Origin: Roseobacter sp. CCS2
GTDB taxonomy: Bacteria > Pseudomonadota > Alphaproteobacteria > Rhodobacterales > Rhodobacteraceae
NCBI RefSeq assembly: GCF_000169435.1
Contig: NZ_AAYB01000002.1
Coordinates: forward strand, 851,646 to 915,645
Length of the DNA stretch: 64,000 nt
Reading direction: 5' to 3'
Below the pieces are notes generated by a model. It searched no databases. It was not told the origin of the DNA and was given only the letters and a program-made list of their open reading frames with translations. This document shows, piece by piece, positions 56,508-64,000 of the stretch (position 1 is its first letter; every line of letters starts with the position of its first letter). A program made the position numbers and the translations under genes.

Positions 56508-57641
56508 ATGGCATCACAGGCACCAGAATTCACGATCGGCATCGAAGAAGAATATCTGCTGGTTGATCAGGAAACCTACGCGCTGGCCCATGCGCCTGAC
56601 GCTTTGATTGATGCCTGTAAGAAAGACCTCGCCAGCAAGGTCAGTCCAGAATTCCTGCAATGCCAGATTGAGATCGGGACAGGCGTTTGTCATACAATCA
56701 GCGAGGCCCGCGAAGATTTGGCCCATCTGCGGCGCACCGTGGCCCGCCATGCCGCAGAATACGGGCTGGCACCGATTGCCGCCTCTTGCCATCCCATTGC
56801 GGATTGGAAGGACCAGACCCACACGGATAAAGAACGCTATCATCAACTGCGCCGCGATCTGGCCGGGGTCGCGCGGCGTATGCTGATTTGTGGGATGCAT
56901 GTGCATGTCGGCATTCCTGATGAAGAAATGCGGATTAAATTAGTTAATCAACTCAAATACTTCCTGCCGCATCTTCATGCGCTTTCAACGTCATCGCCGT
57001 ATTGGCAGGGCGAAGACACCGGGATGAATTCCTATCGCCTGACAGTGTTTGACAACCTGCCGCGCACTGGATTGCCGCCCCTGATGGACGACTGGGCACA
57101 GTTTTCGTCTACTGTCGAAACGCTTGTTAATCTTGGTTTGATCGAGGACGCCTCAAAAATCTGGTGGGATCTGCGGCCATCATCAAAATACCCAACAATT
57201 GAATCGCGTATTTGTGACGTGACGCCCCGAATGGAAGTCACATTGACACTGGCCGCCTTGACCCAATGCCTCACACGGATGTTGTGGCGCAAATCGACCG
57301 AAGGGGACGGCTGGCGCGTTGTGCAAAACTTTATGGTGGGCGAAAACCGGTGGCGGGCCCAACGATATGGTGTGTCCGAGGGGCTGATAGATTTCGGACG
57401 CAAAGAACTGATCCCGTTTTCTCAGGCGGTGGATGAGATCATTGAACTGATTAGCGAAGACGCCAAAGCACTGTATTGCGTGGCCGAGGTAAACGCCGCC
57501 CGCGATATTCTGACGAACGGCACAAGCGCGGACCAACAGCGCAAAGTCTACGCCGCGGCCATGGATGGCGGGGCAAGCGAGAAAGAAGCGCTGAAAGCCG
57601 TCGTGGCATCATTGGTGGCCGATTTCGGCGCTGATTTGTAA
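56508..57641 (+). CDS. YbdK-type carboxylate-amine ligase
   Basis: A 377-aa member of the glutamate-cysteine ligase 2 family. The metal/ATP fingerprint [13 protein letters not shown] is at the N-terminus. [27 protein letters not shown] and VENRICD-like [12 protein letters not shown] are the family blocks. E. coli YbdK has weak glutamate-cysteine ligase activity; the physiological substrate is not known. GGGGG lies 5 bases before the ATG at 56508. Confidence 0.9.
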   Translation: MASQAPEFTIGIEEEYLLVDQETYALAHAPDALIDACKKDLASKVSPEFLQCQIEIGTGVCHTISEAREDLAHLRRTVARHAAEYGLAPIAASCHPIADWKDQTHTDKERYHQLRRDLAGVARRMLICGMHVHVGIPDEEMRIKLVNQLKYFLPHLHALSTSSPYWQGEDTGMNSYRLTVFDNLPRTGLPPLMDDWAQFSSTVETLVNLGLIEDASKIWWDLRPSSKYPTIESRICDVTPRMEVTLTLAALTQCLTRMLWRKSTEGDGWRVVQNFMVGENRWRAQRYGVSEGLIDFGRKELIPFSQAVDEIIELISEDAKALYCVAEVNAARDILTNGTSADQQRKVYAAAMDGGASEKEALKAVVASLVADFGADL

Positions 57642-57747
57642 CCGCAAACTGCATCGGTCGATAGTCGGCGCAGACATCGCAACGGTTTCATTGGGTGGAC
57701 TTATCCCTTAAACCGAGTGCAATTTTAGATTGTTCCAAGGTGTTGCT

Positions 57748-57951
57748 ATGCCCGTCTACCTCGAAGGTGTCGCCGTCCAGTTTTATCGCGGCATCGGCCC
57801 CAAAACCCAGTATATCGTGAGCGTCCGTTGAACCCCTATTATCTTGAAAAATCAGCCACGGTTATTATCTAACAATAACAGCGGTGAAATCATCGGGTTA
57901 TTCTTGAAGCGTGTTGGAACTTCTTTTCTCTTTCTTTTATTCGGTTGCTGA
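57748..57951 (+). pseudogene. Decayed 5' fragment of an AAA/OLD-type ATPase
   Basis: A frame starting at ATG 57748 reads MPVYLEGVAVQFYRGIGPK, which resembles the start of RecF/OLD-like ATPases (a strand followed by an FRGIG turn). It stops at 57829. The same frame continues past that stop with LSNNNSGEIIGLFLKR, where a Walker A of the NNSGKS type would lie, but its Lys is replaced by Glu. It stops again at 57949. From 57911 another frame runs 42 codons (LELLFSFFYSVAEGLNLW) and, after one stop at 58037, continues as TQVDKAGAAATVCAALADFG up to lipB. I read this as the remains of one or two genes; the parent gene is uncertain. The rest of the gap (57642-57747) shows nothing. Confidence 0.4.
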
Positions 57952-58181
57952 AGGGTTAAATCTTTGGGTCAACAGTGCTGAACAAAGCTCAGACATCCTC
58001 AGCGAAGATGATGATGTTTCAAAAAAAACAATAAGATAATCAGTCTTATACACCCAAGTCGACAAAGCCGGTGCCGCTGCAACGGTATGCGCCGCACTTG
58101 CTGATTTTGGGGTTCTTGATCTGCGTGATCGCGTGCCCGCATTGGCAAATATGACTTGGGCGGCAAATGGGTTGGAGCGAC

Positions 58182-58838
58182 CTAATCCATACTACTCATC
58201 GTCGTGTCGAACGCAGCCTGCAACGCCACGTCCAGATCACCCATCGTTACTGGCAATCCTAGATCGACCAGTGACGTGACGCCGTGGTCGCGGATACCGC
58301 AAGGGACGATCCCGTCAAAATGGCTAAGGTCCGGTTCTACGTTAATCGATAGCCCGTGAAACGATACCCATTTGCGCAGGCGGATACCCAGGGCGGCGAT
58401 CTTGTCTTCGGCAAGCGAACCGTCCGGGCTCAAAGGCTTGTCAGGGCGCTCCACCCATACGCCCACACGCCCGACGCGGATTTCGCCTTTGACGTTGAAC
58501 GTATCCAGGGTCGCTATCACCCAAGTCTCAAGGTCTTTAACAAACTGGCGCACATCACGCCCGCGTTTGCCCACATTGAGCATAATATAAACCACCCGCT
58601 GGCCCGGCCCATGATAGGTATATTCGCCACCGCGCCGTGCCTCGTAGACGGGAAAGCGATCAGGATCGACAAGATCGTCAGGTTTCGCCGATGTGCCAGA
58701 CGTATAAAGGGGCGGGTGTTCAAGCAGCCAAATGCACTCATCCGCCGTACCGTCGATGATCCCGGCAACACGAGCGTCCATGAAAGCCAGCGCTTCATCA
58801 TAGTCGGTCAGGCCGTCAGTTGTGATCCATTCCACCAT
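58182..58838 (-). CDS. lipB: Octanoyltransferase LipB
   Basis: Transfers octanoyl from acyl-carrier protein to lipoyl domains, the first step of lipoate synthesis. The catalytic Cys is in [12 protein letters not shown] and the conserved Lys in [23 protein letters not shown] is the family signature. At 218 aa from ATG 58838 ([10 protein letters not shown]) the length is normal; the frame extends to 58943, which would overlap the tRNA promoter region. Its 3' end abuts the decayed ATPase fragment. Confidence 0.96.
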   Translation of the reverse strand: MVEWITTDGLTDYDEALAFMDARVAGIIDGTADECIWLLEHPPLYTSGTSAKPDDLVDPDRFPVYEARRGGEYTYHGPGQRVVYIMLNVGKRGRDVRQFVKDLETWVIATLDTFNVKGEIRVGRVGVWVERPDKPLSPDGSLAEDKIAALGIRLRKWVSFHGLSINVEPDLSHFDGIVPCGIRDHGVTSLVDLGLPVTMGDLDVALQAAFDTTMSSMD

Positions 58839-58943
58839 GATGTTGGCGTACCCTTGCGTTTGCGCAATGAAAAGGGGGTGATTTCTCTCTTGGCATCGCA
58901 AATCCGCTCGTCTATGAGTGCCGCACTTACCAGCCTTGGACAC

Positions 58944-59030
58944 GCGGTCGTGGCGGAATTGGTAGACGCGCAGCGTTGAGGTCGCTGTGAGGTAACACTC
59001 GTGGGGGTTCGAGTCCCCCCGACCGCACCA
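58944..59030 (+). tRNA. tRNA-Leu (anticodon GAG)
   Basis: A complete cloverleaf of 87 bases including encoded CCA. The acceptor stem is GCGGTCG/CGACCGC. The D arm has GGCGGAATTGG. The anticodon stem CAGCG/CGCTG encloses loop TTGAGGT with GAG at positions 34-36. A long class-II variable arm follows, and the T loop is GTTCGAG. It reads CUC/CUU codons. Confidence 0.97.
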
Positions 59031-59066
59031 GAACTTTCTGACATGCAGATCGACATGACCGTAGCG

Positions 59067-59609
59067 TCAGGTCTCAATCCAGGTCCCGCTTTCAATCCCG
59101 TCCAATGTCCAATTCCCAATCCGCCAGCGGACAAGCCTGAGGGTCGGAAACCCTATATGCGCTGTCATACGCCGCACCTGCCGATTGCGCCCTTCGCTGA
59201 TCGTTATCTCGATCCACGTATCGGGGACTGATTTGCGAAACCGCACGGGCGGATCACGGTCCCATAGCTGTGGCGGATCAATCAACCGTAACTTTGCGGG
59301 CCGGGTGGGGCCGTCTTTGAGTGTCACACCGTCGCGCAGCAAGCTGAGGTCTTTCTCGGTCGGCTCGCCCTCGACCTGCACAAAATAGGTTTTACTCATC
59401 TTGTTTTTGGGGGCCGCAATGCGCGCCTGCAACTTTCCATCATCGGTCAACACCAACAGCCCCTCGCTGTCGCGGTCTAACCGACCAGCAGGATAGACGC
59501 CCGGTACATCAATGAACGCTGACAGTGTCGGCCGGGGTGTTGGGCTTTTGGCGTCTGTGAACTGCGACAGCACACCAAATGGTTTATTGAAAAGGATGAC
59601 ACGTGCCAT
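59067..59609 (-). CDS. RluE-type 23S rRNA pseudouridine synthase
   Basis: A 180-aa RsuA-family pseudouridine synthase. The catalytic Asp is in YPAGRLDRDSEGLLVLTDDG, and NKPFGVLSQF and ISEGRNRQVRRM are the other motifs. It lacks an S4 domain, as in E. coli RluE, which modifies U2457. The frame extends to 59657, but ATG 59609 gives MARVILFNKPFG. It lies 36 bases after tRNA-Leu, convergent with it. Confidence 0.92.
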   Translation of the reverse strand: MARVILFNKPFGVLSQFTDAKSPTPRPTLSAFIDVPGVYPAGRLDRDSEGLLVLTDDGKLQARIAAPKNKMSKTYFVQVEGEPTEKDLSLLRDGVTLKDGPTRPAKLRLIDPPQLWDRDPPVRFRKSVPDTWIEITISEGRNRQVRRMTAHIGFPTLRLVRWRIGNWTLDGIESGTWIET

Positions 59610-59709
59610 GACCCTGCCTAACGTGGGGCGCAAGTGGCGTCTAGACGATCCCTGCAAAGCTACGGTATACTGTTGTACTCTAGTAAGTATCTAATAATTA
59701 ACACAATTT

Positions 59710-59743
59710 TAGTTTACATGCGGCGAAATGACACTAGTTTACA
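59710..59743 (+). promoter_or_regulatory. Direct repeat TAGTTTACA x2 upstream of the DUF3422 gene
   Basis: Identical 9-mers at 59710-59718 and 59735-59743, 25 bases apart, in an AT-rich leader. They may be regulator sites. Confidence 0.35.
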
Positions 59744-59771
59744 CTTAAAGTTATTAGCAAAGGTTCAGGCC

Positions 59772-61052
59772 ATGCCGCCGATCGAAGACCACCCGCTCCG
59801 CTATGCGATGGCGAATGAATTGCATGCACGCCCGTTTCCTTCGGTCGACACACCCAGCCGGGCCGCCTATCTGGCGATCAAACCTGCCAGCAATGCTGCC
59901 AGCCGTGACCGAAATGCAGATCGCGCCCATCTGATTGATTTGCTGGACCGTTTTGGCGCGCAGCACCCGCAACCAGATGCAACGCATTACTTTGGCACAA
60001 TTGGCAAGCACCAGCTAAAGTGGGAAAGCCATACTGAATTTGTGACCTATACTGTGTTTGGCGAAGGTTTGGCAGAGCGTCCTTTTGATGCCGCCACCTT
60101 TGGGGTGTTCCCCCAAGACTGGCTTGAGGCAGCACCGGGCACGCGCGTCACGTCCGCCTTGATCCGGATTGAGGTCGCGGATGGTGATGATGGTATCATT
60201 GAAAAGGCCCGCGACTGGTTTGTGCCAGAAAGCCTCGCCATTAGTCGGGTGATTGAGGATGATCTGGTCGTCGCAGGTGATTTCCGCATTGATCCCGCTG
60301 GGCATATGCGTTTTGCGGTTTTCGCCCGCCCCCATGTTGGTAACCGGCGTGTGGGCCGCGTTGTGCAGCGTCTGTGCGAGATTGAGACGTATAAGGCCAT
60401 GTCGATGCTGGGCCTGTACCGGGTCCGCGAATTGGGCCCCAAGATGGGTGAGTTTGATACGCGCTTGACCAGCTTGCTTGAGGATATGCGCGGCTCTGAT
60501 GCGGATCCTGCCCGCGTCTTGCAATCGTTGCTTGAGGTGTCGGCCGAGATTGAAAATACGATTGCGCAATCGTCATTCCGTTTCGGTGCAGCAGGGGCTT
60601 ACGAGAAGATTGTAAACCAGCGGATCAATGTTTTACGCGAAGAACGGTTCACCGGGCGCCAGACCTTTGGCGAATTCATGATGCGCCGTTTTGATCCTGC
60701 AATGCGCACGGTCAAATCCACACAACAGCGTTTGCAAGCCATGTCTGACCGGGCCTTACGCGCGGGCGATCTGTTGCGTACACAGGTTGATGTCGAACGG
60801 TCGGCCCAGAACCAGGAATTGCTGACCAGCATGGACAAACGTGCCGACCTGCAACTGCGCTTGCAGCGCACGGTTGAAGGGTTGTCTGTTGTCGCGATCA
60901 GCTATTATGCCGTCAATCTGGTGTTGAATATGACTGGCCCGCTGGAAGAAGCCTTTGGCGTTGGCAAGGTCACTATGGCAGCGTTGGCAACGCCAATTGT
61001 GCTGGCGTTGGTCTGGTATCTGGTTAATCGCATTCGCAACAGCATGGAATGA
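59772..61052 (+). CDS. DUF3422 membrane-tethered protein
   Basis: A 426-aa protein. The N-terminal part (LRYAMANELHARPFPSV) and RRVGRVVQRLCEIETYKAM match DUF3422. A long helical middle precedes two C-terminal membrane helices (VVAISYYAVNLVLNM and ALATPIVLALVWYLVNRI). Function is unknown; membrane-anchored with a large cytoplasmic domain is inferred. AAAGG lies about 8 bases before ATG 59772; the upstream frame to 59634 is unlikely. Confidence 0.88.
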   Translation: MPPIEDHPLRYAMANELHARPFPSVDTPSRAAYLAIKPASNAASRDRNADRAHLIDLLDRFGAQHPQPDATHYFGTIGKHQLKWESHTEFVTYTVFGEGLAERPFDAATFGVFPQDWLEAAPGTRVTSALIRIEVADGDDGIIEKARDWFVPESLAISRVIEDDLVVAGDFRIDPAGHMRFAVFARPHVGNRRVGRVVQRLCEIETYKAMSMLGLYRVRELGPKMGEFDTRLTSLLEDMRGSDADPARVLQSLLEVSAEIENTIAQSSFRFGAAGAYEKIVNQRINVLREERFTGRQTFGEFMMRRFDPAMRTVKSTQQRLQAMSDRALRAGDLLRTQVDVERSAQNQELLTSMDKRADLQLRLQRTVEGLSVVAISYYAVNLVLNMTGPLEEAFGVGKVTMAALATPIVLALVWYLVNRIRNSME

Positions 61053-61117
61053 TACCGCGCACTTGTGTGGCGGATGATCCGTGTTAACCATGATCCAAGG
61101 TCGTGGGCGGGAAAGTA

Positions 61118-62431
61118 ATGCGGACAGTTTTTGGCATAGTGGCAGTGTTTGGCGCGGGCATCGCGTGCGCGGATAGCATTCCTGCACCTTTAACTGACGC
61201 CGATTTTATGCCTGTGGACGCGGCAGAGGCCCGTTTGGGTCAGTTGTTGTTCTATGATCCCATATTGTCCGGCAACCGCAACGTATCATGTGGCACGTGT
61301 CACCACCCGGCCTTTGGAACCGGTGACGGCTTATCCTTGGGGCTTGGCGATGGTGGCATCGGATTGGGTCCGCAACGGGTGGCTGATCCTGACAATATGC
61401 CAGAGCAGCGTATTCCAAGGAACGCCCCTGCGCTTTTTAACCTTGGCGCGCGTGAATTCACCGTCCTGTTTCATGATGGCCGGATCGAGGTTGATCCTGA
61501 TCGCCCCGGCGGGCTGCGTACGCCATTGGACGCAGATATGGTCACTGGCTTTGCGTCGTTGCTGTCTGCCCAAACCATGTTTCCAGTTCTCAGCCCCGAT
61601 GAAATGGCCGGGCATTACAGTGAGAACGATGTCGCGCAAGCCGTGCGGCGTGGCGTGATCACCGGTGAGGGGGGCGCATGGGATATCATCGCGCACCGCG
61701 TGGGTAACAACTCCGCGTACCATGACCAGTTTCTGGCTGTCTATGATCATATTGACGGGCCAGAGCAGATCACATTCGCCGATATCTCAAACGCCATTGC
61801 GGCCTTCATGGCATTTGAATGGCGTTCTGATACGGCACCTTTTGATGCGGTCCTGCGCGGTGAAGCTACGTTGGCCGAACCCGCCGCCACAGGGATGGAT
61901 TTGTTTTACGGTGCTGCGGGTTGCGCGAACTGCCACAGCGGCCCGTTCCTGACCGACCATGATTTTCATGCTATGGCCGCCCCGCAAATCGGCCCCGGCA
62001 AAGCGGCCCGGTTTGAAAGTCATGCGCGCGATGAAGGGCGGTTCCGGGTCACGGGAAATCCGGATGACCTTTATGCGTTCCGCACCCCGTCACTACGCAA
62101 TGTCGCGATCACTGGACCCTATGGGCACGCAGGCGCGCATCGTGATTTACGCAGCTTTGTCGAGGCGCATGTTGATCCGATCACAGCGCTGGAAAGCTAT
62201 GATCTAAGCAACGCATTGCTGCCAGCGCTTGCTGTTGATGACACACGCGGGTTTGCTGACAAAAAGGCCATTACAGGTGCGGTTACCTACGCACCGCGTG
62301 ACATCAGCGATGCAGATGTTACCGCATTGATGGCATTTCTGGATACGCTCACCGATCCGGTTTCACGTAAGGGCCGATTGGGTATTCCGGACACCGTGCC
62401 AAGCGGCCTGCCTGTGGACCGCCTGCGTTAA
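61118..62431 (+). CDS. Di-haem cytochrome c peroxidase (MauG/CcpA family)
   Basis: A 437-aa periplasmic enzyme reducing H2O2 with two c-type haems. A signal peptide (VFGIVAVFGAGIACA) is followed by haem sites CGTCH (N-terminal) and CANCH (C-terminal). RIPRNAPALFN, LFHDGRIEVD and FRTPSLRNVAITGPYGHAG are family blocks. It could also be a MauG-like oxidase. GGGAAAG precedes ATG 61118; a GTG at 61103 is an alternative. The next two genes, on the opposite strand, also encode exported proteins. Confidence 0.92.
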   Translation: MRTVFGIVAVFGAGIACADSIPAPLTDADFMPVDAAEARLGQLLFYDPILSGNRNVSCGTCHHPAFGTGDGLSLGLGDGGIGLGPQRVADPDNMPEQRIPRNAPALFNLGAREFTVLFHDGRIEVDPDRPGGLRTPLDADMVTGFASLLSAQTMFPVLSPDEMAGHYSENDVAQAVRRGVITGEGGAWDIIAHRVGNNSAYHDQFLAVYDHIDGPEQITFADISNAIAAFMAFEWRSDTAPFDAVLRGEATLAEPAATGMDLFYGAAGCANCHSGPFLTDHDFHAMAAPQIGPGKAARFESHARDEGRFRVTGNPDDLYAFRTPSLRNVAITGPYGHAGAHRDLRSFVEAHVDPITALESYDLSNALLPALAVDDTRGFADKKAITGAVTYAPRDISDADVTALMAFLDTLTDPVSRKGRLGIPDTVPSGLPVDRLR

Positions 62432-62519
62432 TCGGGAAAGCCAGACGGCAATACGGCGAATCCAATTTTAGCACACACTGGGTACAATTATTACCTTGGT
62501 CGAGATCGCTATTTTGCAG

Positions 62520-63151
62520 CTAGCAGCCTCTTGGCTCGTAAAGGCATTCCCCTGTCCCTTCACGCGTGACGGTTGATGTACGCGGCGACCCATTTGGCGG
62601 CATCTCAACACCTGTGGCCAACACAAAATCTTCTGAAAACGCGCCATCAAATCCGGCAGGCCACCGGGTAAATTGCCGATCAATGCGATAAAGCCCTTCA
62701 GCTGTCAGGGTGATGAAACCATCTTGTTTCAACTGGAGCAGACCCGCATAGCGCGGCATGACATCGTAGCGCAGGACAGGTTCAACGCTGATCACCTGAT
62801 CGACGTCCATCGAGACAACACCATAAGGATAATGCCGATACAGGTCGCGTGCAGCCGAGATTTCGGCCTCATCAATAGTATAGTCGCCATTCAGATCAAA
62901 TCTAAGGAAGCCAGCCAATATTTGCGCACGCTGTGTGGATTGTCGCAAGCGATGCTCTTGCTCAACCAGTTCCTCATAAAAGACGCCTGTCGGCGAATGC
63001 TGGTAAAGCATTTCGATGTATTTGGCGATTTCCCGTCAGGATCACTCAGGAAGTGTTCGATTATATCCGGATGGAATTCTGTATCGTTTTGAGGGTGCGC
63101 TGAATGTGCTGCGCCTACCAGAAGTAGAAAAGCAAGAATGAAGGCTCTCAT
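62520..63151 (-). pseudogene. Frameshifted exported EF-hand protein
   Basis: Two overlapping frames make one protein. The first, from ATG 63151 with GGAGTGA upstream, has a signal peptide (AFILAFLLLVGAAHSA) and then ND...HFLSDPDG. The second starts near 63030 and has YIEMLYQHSPTGVFYEE and a perfect EF-hand loop DLNGDYTIDEAE. The junction is a GGG run on the minus strand (63032-63034); one extra G would give DPDGEIAKYIEML and join the frames. So a 1-base deletion, or a sequencing error, breaks the gene. Without it the protein would be about 210 aa. Function is unknown; calcium binding is likely. Confidence 0.75.
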
Positions 63152-63284
63152 GTTCACTCCGGTCGTCGATCATGTCGATTGCAATTTGATAGTAGCGGCT
63201 CAACCGCACAGGCCAAGCTGTCTTGTAGTCTAGGGCAGGTCTGATCGTGATAAATTCGCATAGAAGCGTTGTAAAGTCATACAG

Positions 63285-64000
63285 TTAGCGGCTGATATAT
63301 AGCGTTTGGTTTGCCGTGTCTTGGTGTGTCGTGATCGCGCCGTCAGGCCACGTGACCTCAATTGTTGCCTCTGACGCATCGGCCAGTCCAAAGTGTAATG
63401 GCAGGGCTTTGCCGCCCGCGTGCCCACCGCCAACAGTCAATTGCTGGCTTTGGCTGATCGTATTGGTTTGAACGATTACGGTCGCACCAACCGCATGCAG
63501 GTTGGCACCCGCTTGGCTTAGACTGATGCCAAGCCAATGGCCCGTATCGGGCGTGATATTGCGATAAAGTTCCATCGGTGCGCGCCGGTTCACGACCACC
63601 AAATCCAAACGCCCGTCGCCATCAAAATCGGCCAAAGCCGCACCGCGTGACCGTTCTTTTGTTGCGACACCGGCTGTGCTGGCCGTTTCGCGAAACGTGC
63701 CGTCAGTATTTTGCATCAGAAGGTTATTGGGATCTTTGATCGCCAAACCCGGCATCTGATCCACATTCCCCTTGGCGATAAACAAATCTGCCCGCCCATC
63801 ATTATCGACATCTGCAAACTCTGCATGCCAGCCGGTGGATGGGCGCCCATCATCGCCCGTATGCGGACGCTGCGCGTAGGTGCCAATGGTAAAGGGGGCA
63901 GGGGCGTAAGTGCCATCTGCGCCCGCGATCTGCATCAACTGATCCCCCATGGACGTCAACATCACCTCATCCCGGCCATCACCCGTCAGGTCACGACTGG
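63285..64000 (-). CDS. CRTAC1/ASPIC-UnbV protein, 3' part
   Basis: Partial gene; the start lies beyond the right edge. FG-GAP/VCBS calcium repeats are visible (DVDNDGRADLFIAKG, DFDGDGRLDLVVVN), followed by a C-terminal ASPIC/UnbV domain (GHWLGISLSQ, LTVGGGHAGGKALPLHFGL, VTWPDG). Such proteins are secreted or on the surface. The frame stays open to position 64000 (SRDLTGDGRDEV). It is on the same strand as the EF-hand gene, with a 133-base spacer showing nothing notable. Confidence 0.85.
   Translation of the reverse strand, partial: SRDLTGDGRDEVMLTSMGDQLMQIAGADGTYAPAPFTIGTYAQRPHTGDDGRPSTGWHAEFADVDNDGRADLFIAKGNVDQMPGLAIKDPNNLLMQNTDGTFRETASTAGVATKERSRGAALADFDGDGRLDLVVVNRRAPMELYRNITPDTGHWLGISLSQAGANLHAVGATVIVQTNTISQSQQLTVGGGHAGGKALPLHFGLADASEATIEVTWPDGAITTHQDTANQTLYISR

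Overview
The window is an ordinary chromosomal segment of an alphaproteobacterium, most likely a marine Rhodobacteraceae (Roseobacter-group) member. The signs are: FtsZ with a long Ala/Pro/Gln-rich linker before its C-terminal peptide; the order ftsZ-lpxC-bamD-recN; cobS/cobT of the aerobic cobaltochelatase close to a J-domain gene and a BolA gene; a small membrane-anchored gene between glyQ and glyS; and folB-folP-glmM joined by ATGA overlaps. I see no rRNA, CRISPR array, insertion sequence, prophage or integrase.

Layout: 0-5.5 kb is the end of the division/envelope cluster (ftsZ, lpxC, bamD, recN), followed by a 650-bp gap that holds a probable unlisted small gene on the minus strand. 6-12.5 kb holds a ClC chloride-transport protein, a DUF427 protein, an aminopeptidase P and cobT with two uncharacterised genes. 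13-19.5 kb holds cobS, an exported MsrB, an orphan membrane protein, a J-domain protein, BolA, gatB and an acyltransferase. 19.6-30.4 kb holds pepN, a 48-aa DUF2256 gene, glcB with a GlcG-like gene, a PuuD-like amidase, a photolyase-like FAD protein, trkH and an AruI-like ThDP decarboxylase. 30.3-39.5 kb holds a protease-like protein without its catalytic His and Ser, glyQ-X-glyS, pyruvate phosphate dikinase and a SleB-type hydrolase. 39.5-45.9 kb holds folB-folP-glmM, a DMT transporter, ilvC and two overlapping Lrp/AsnC genes. 45.9-53.9 kb holds a diguanylate cyclase, a class-V aminotransferase, a UbiH-type hydroxylase, a HAD phosphatase, a GntR regulator, carA, a YqeY protein, DUF2244 and a phosphodiesterase. 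53.9-64 kb holds ctaD, a membrane protein, a YbdK-type ligase, a decayed ATPase fragment, lipB, tRNA-Leu(GAG), an RluE-type synthase, a DUF3422 protein, a di-haem peroxidase, a frameshifted EF-hand gene and the 3' part of a CRTAC1-like gene that runs off the right edge.

Most genes are housekeeping and work in separate pathways: division and envelope, cobalamin, folate, isoleucine/valine, glyoxylate bypass, tRNA charging, respiration and lipoylation. I did not find a convincing undescribed multi-gene system. The most unusual items are a low-GC in-frame insertion of about 92 codons in glyS, a FolB fusion to a kinase-like domain, the protease-like SPOR protein without its triad, the photolyase-like protein with its FAD domain at the N-terminus, and several hidden or decayed small genes in the gaps.
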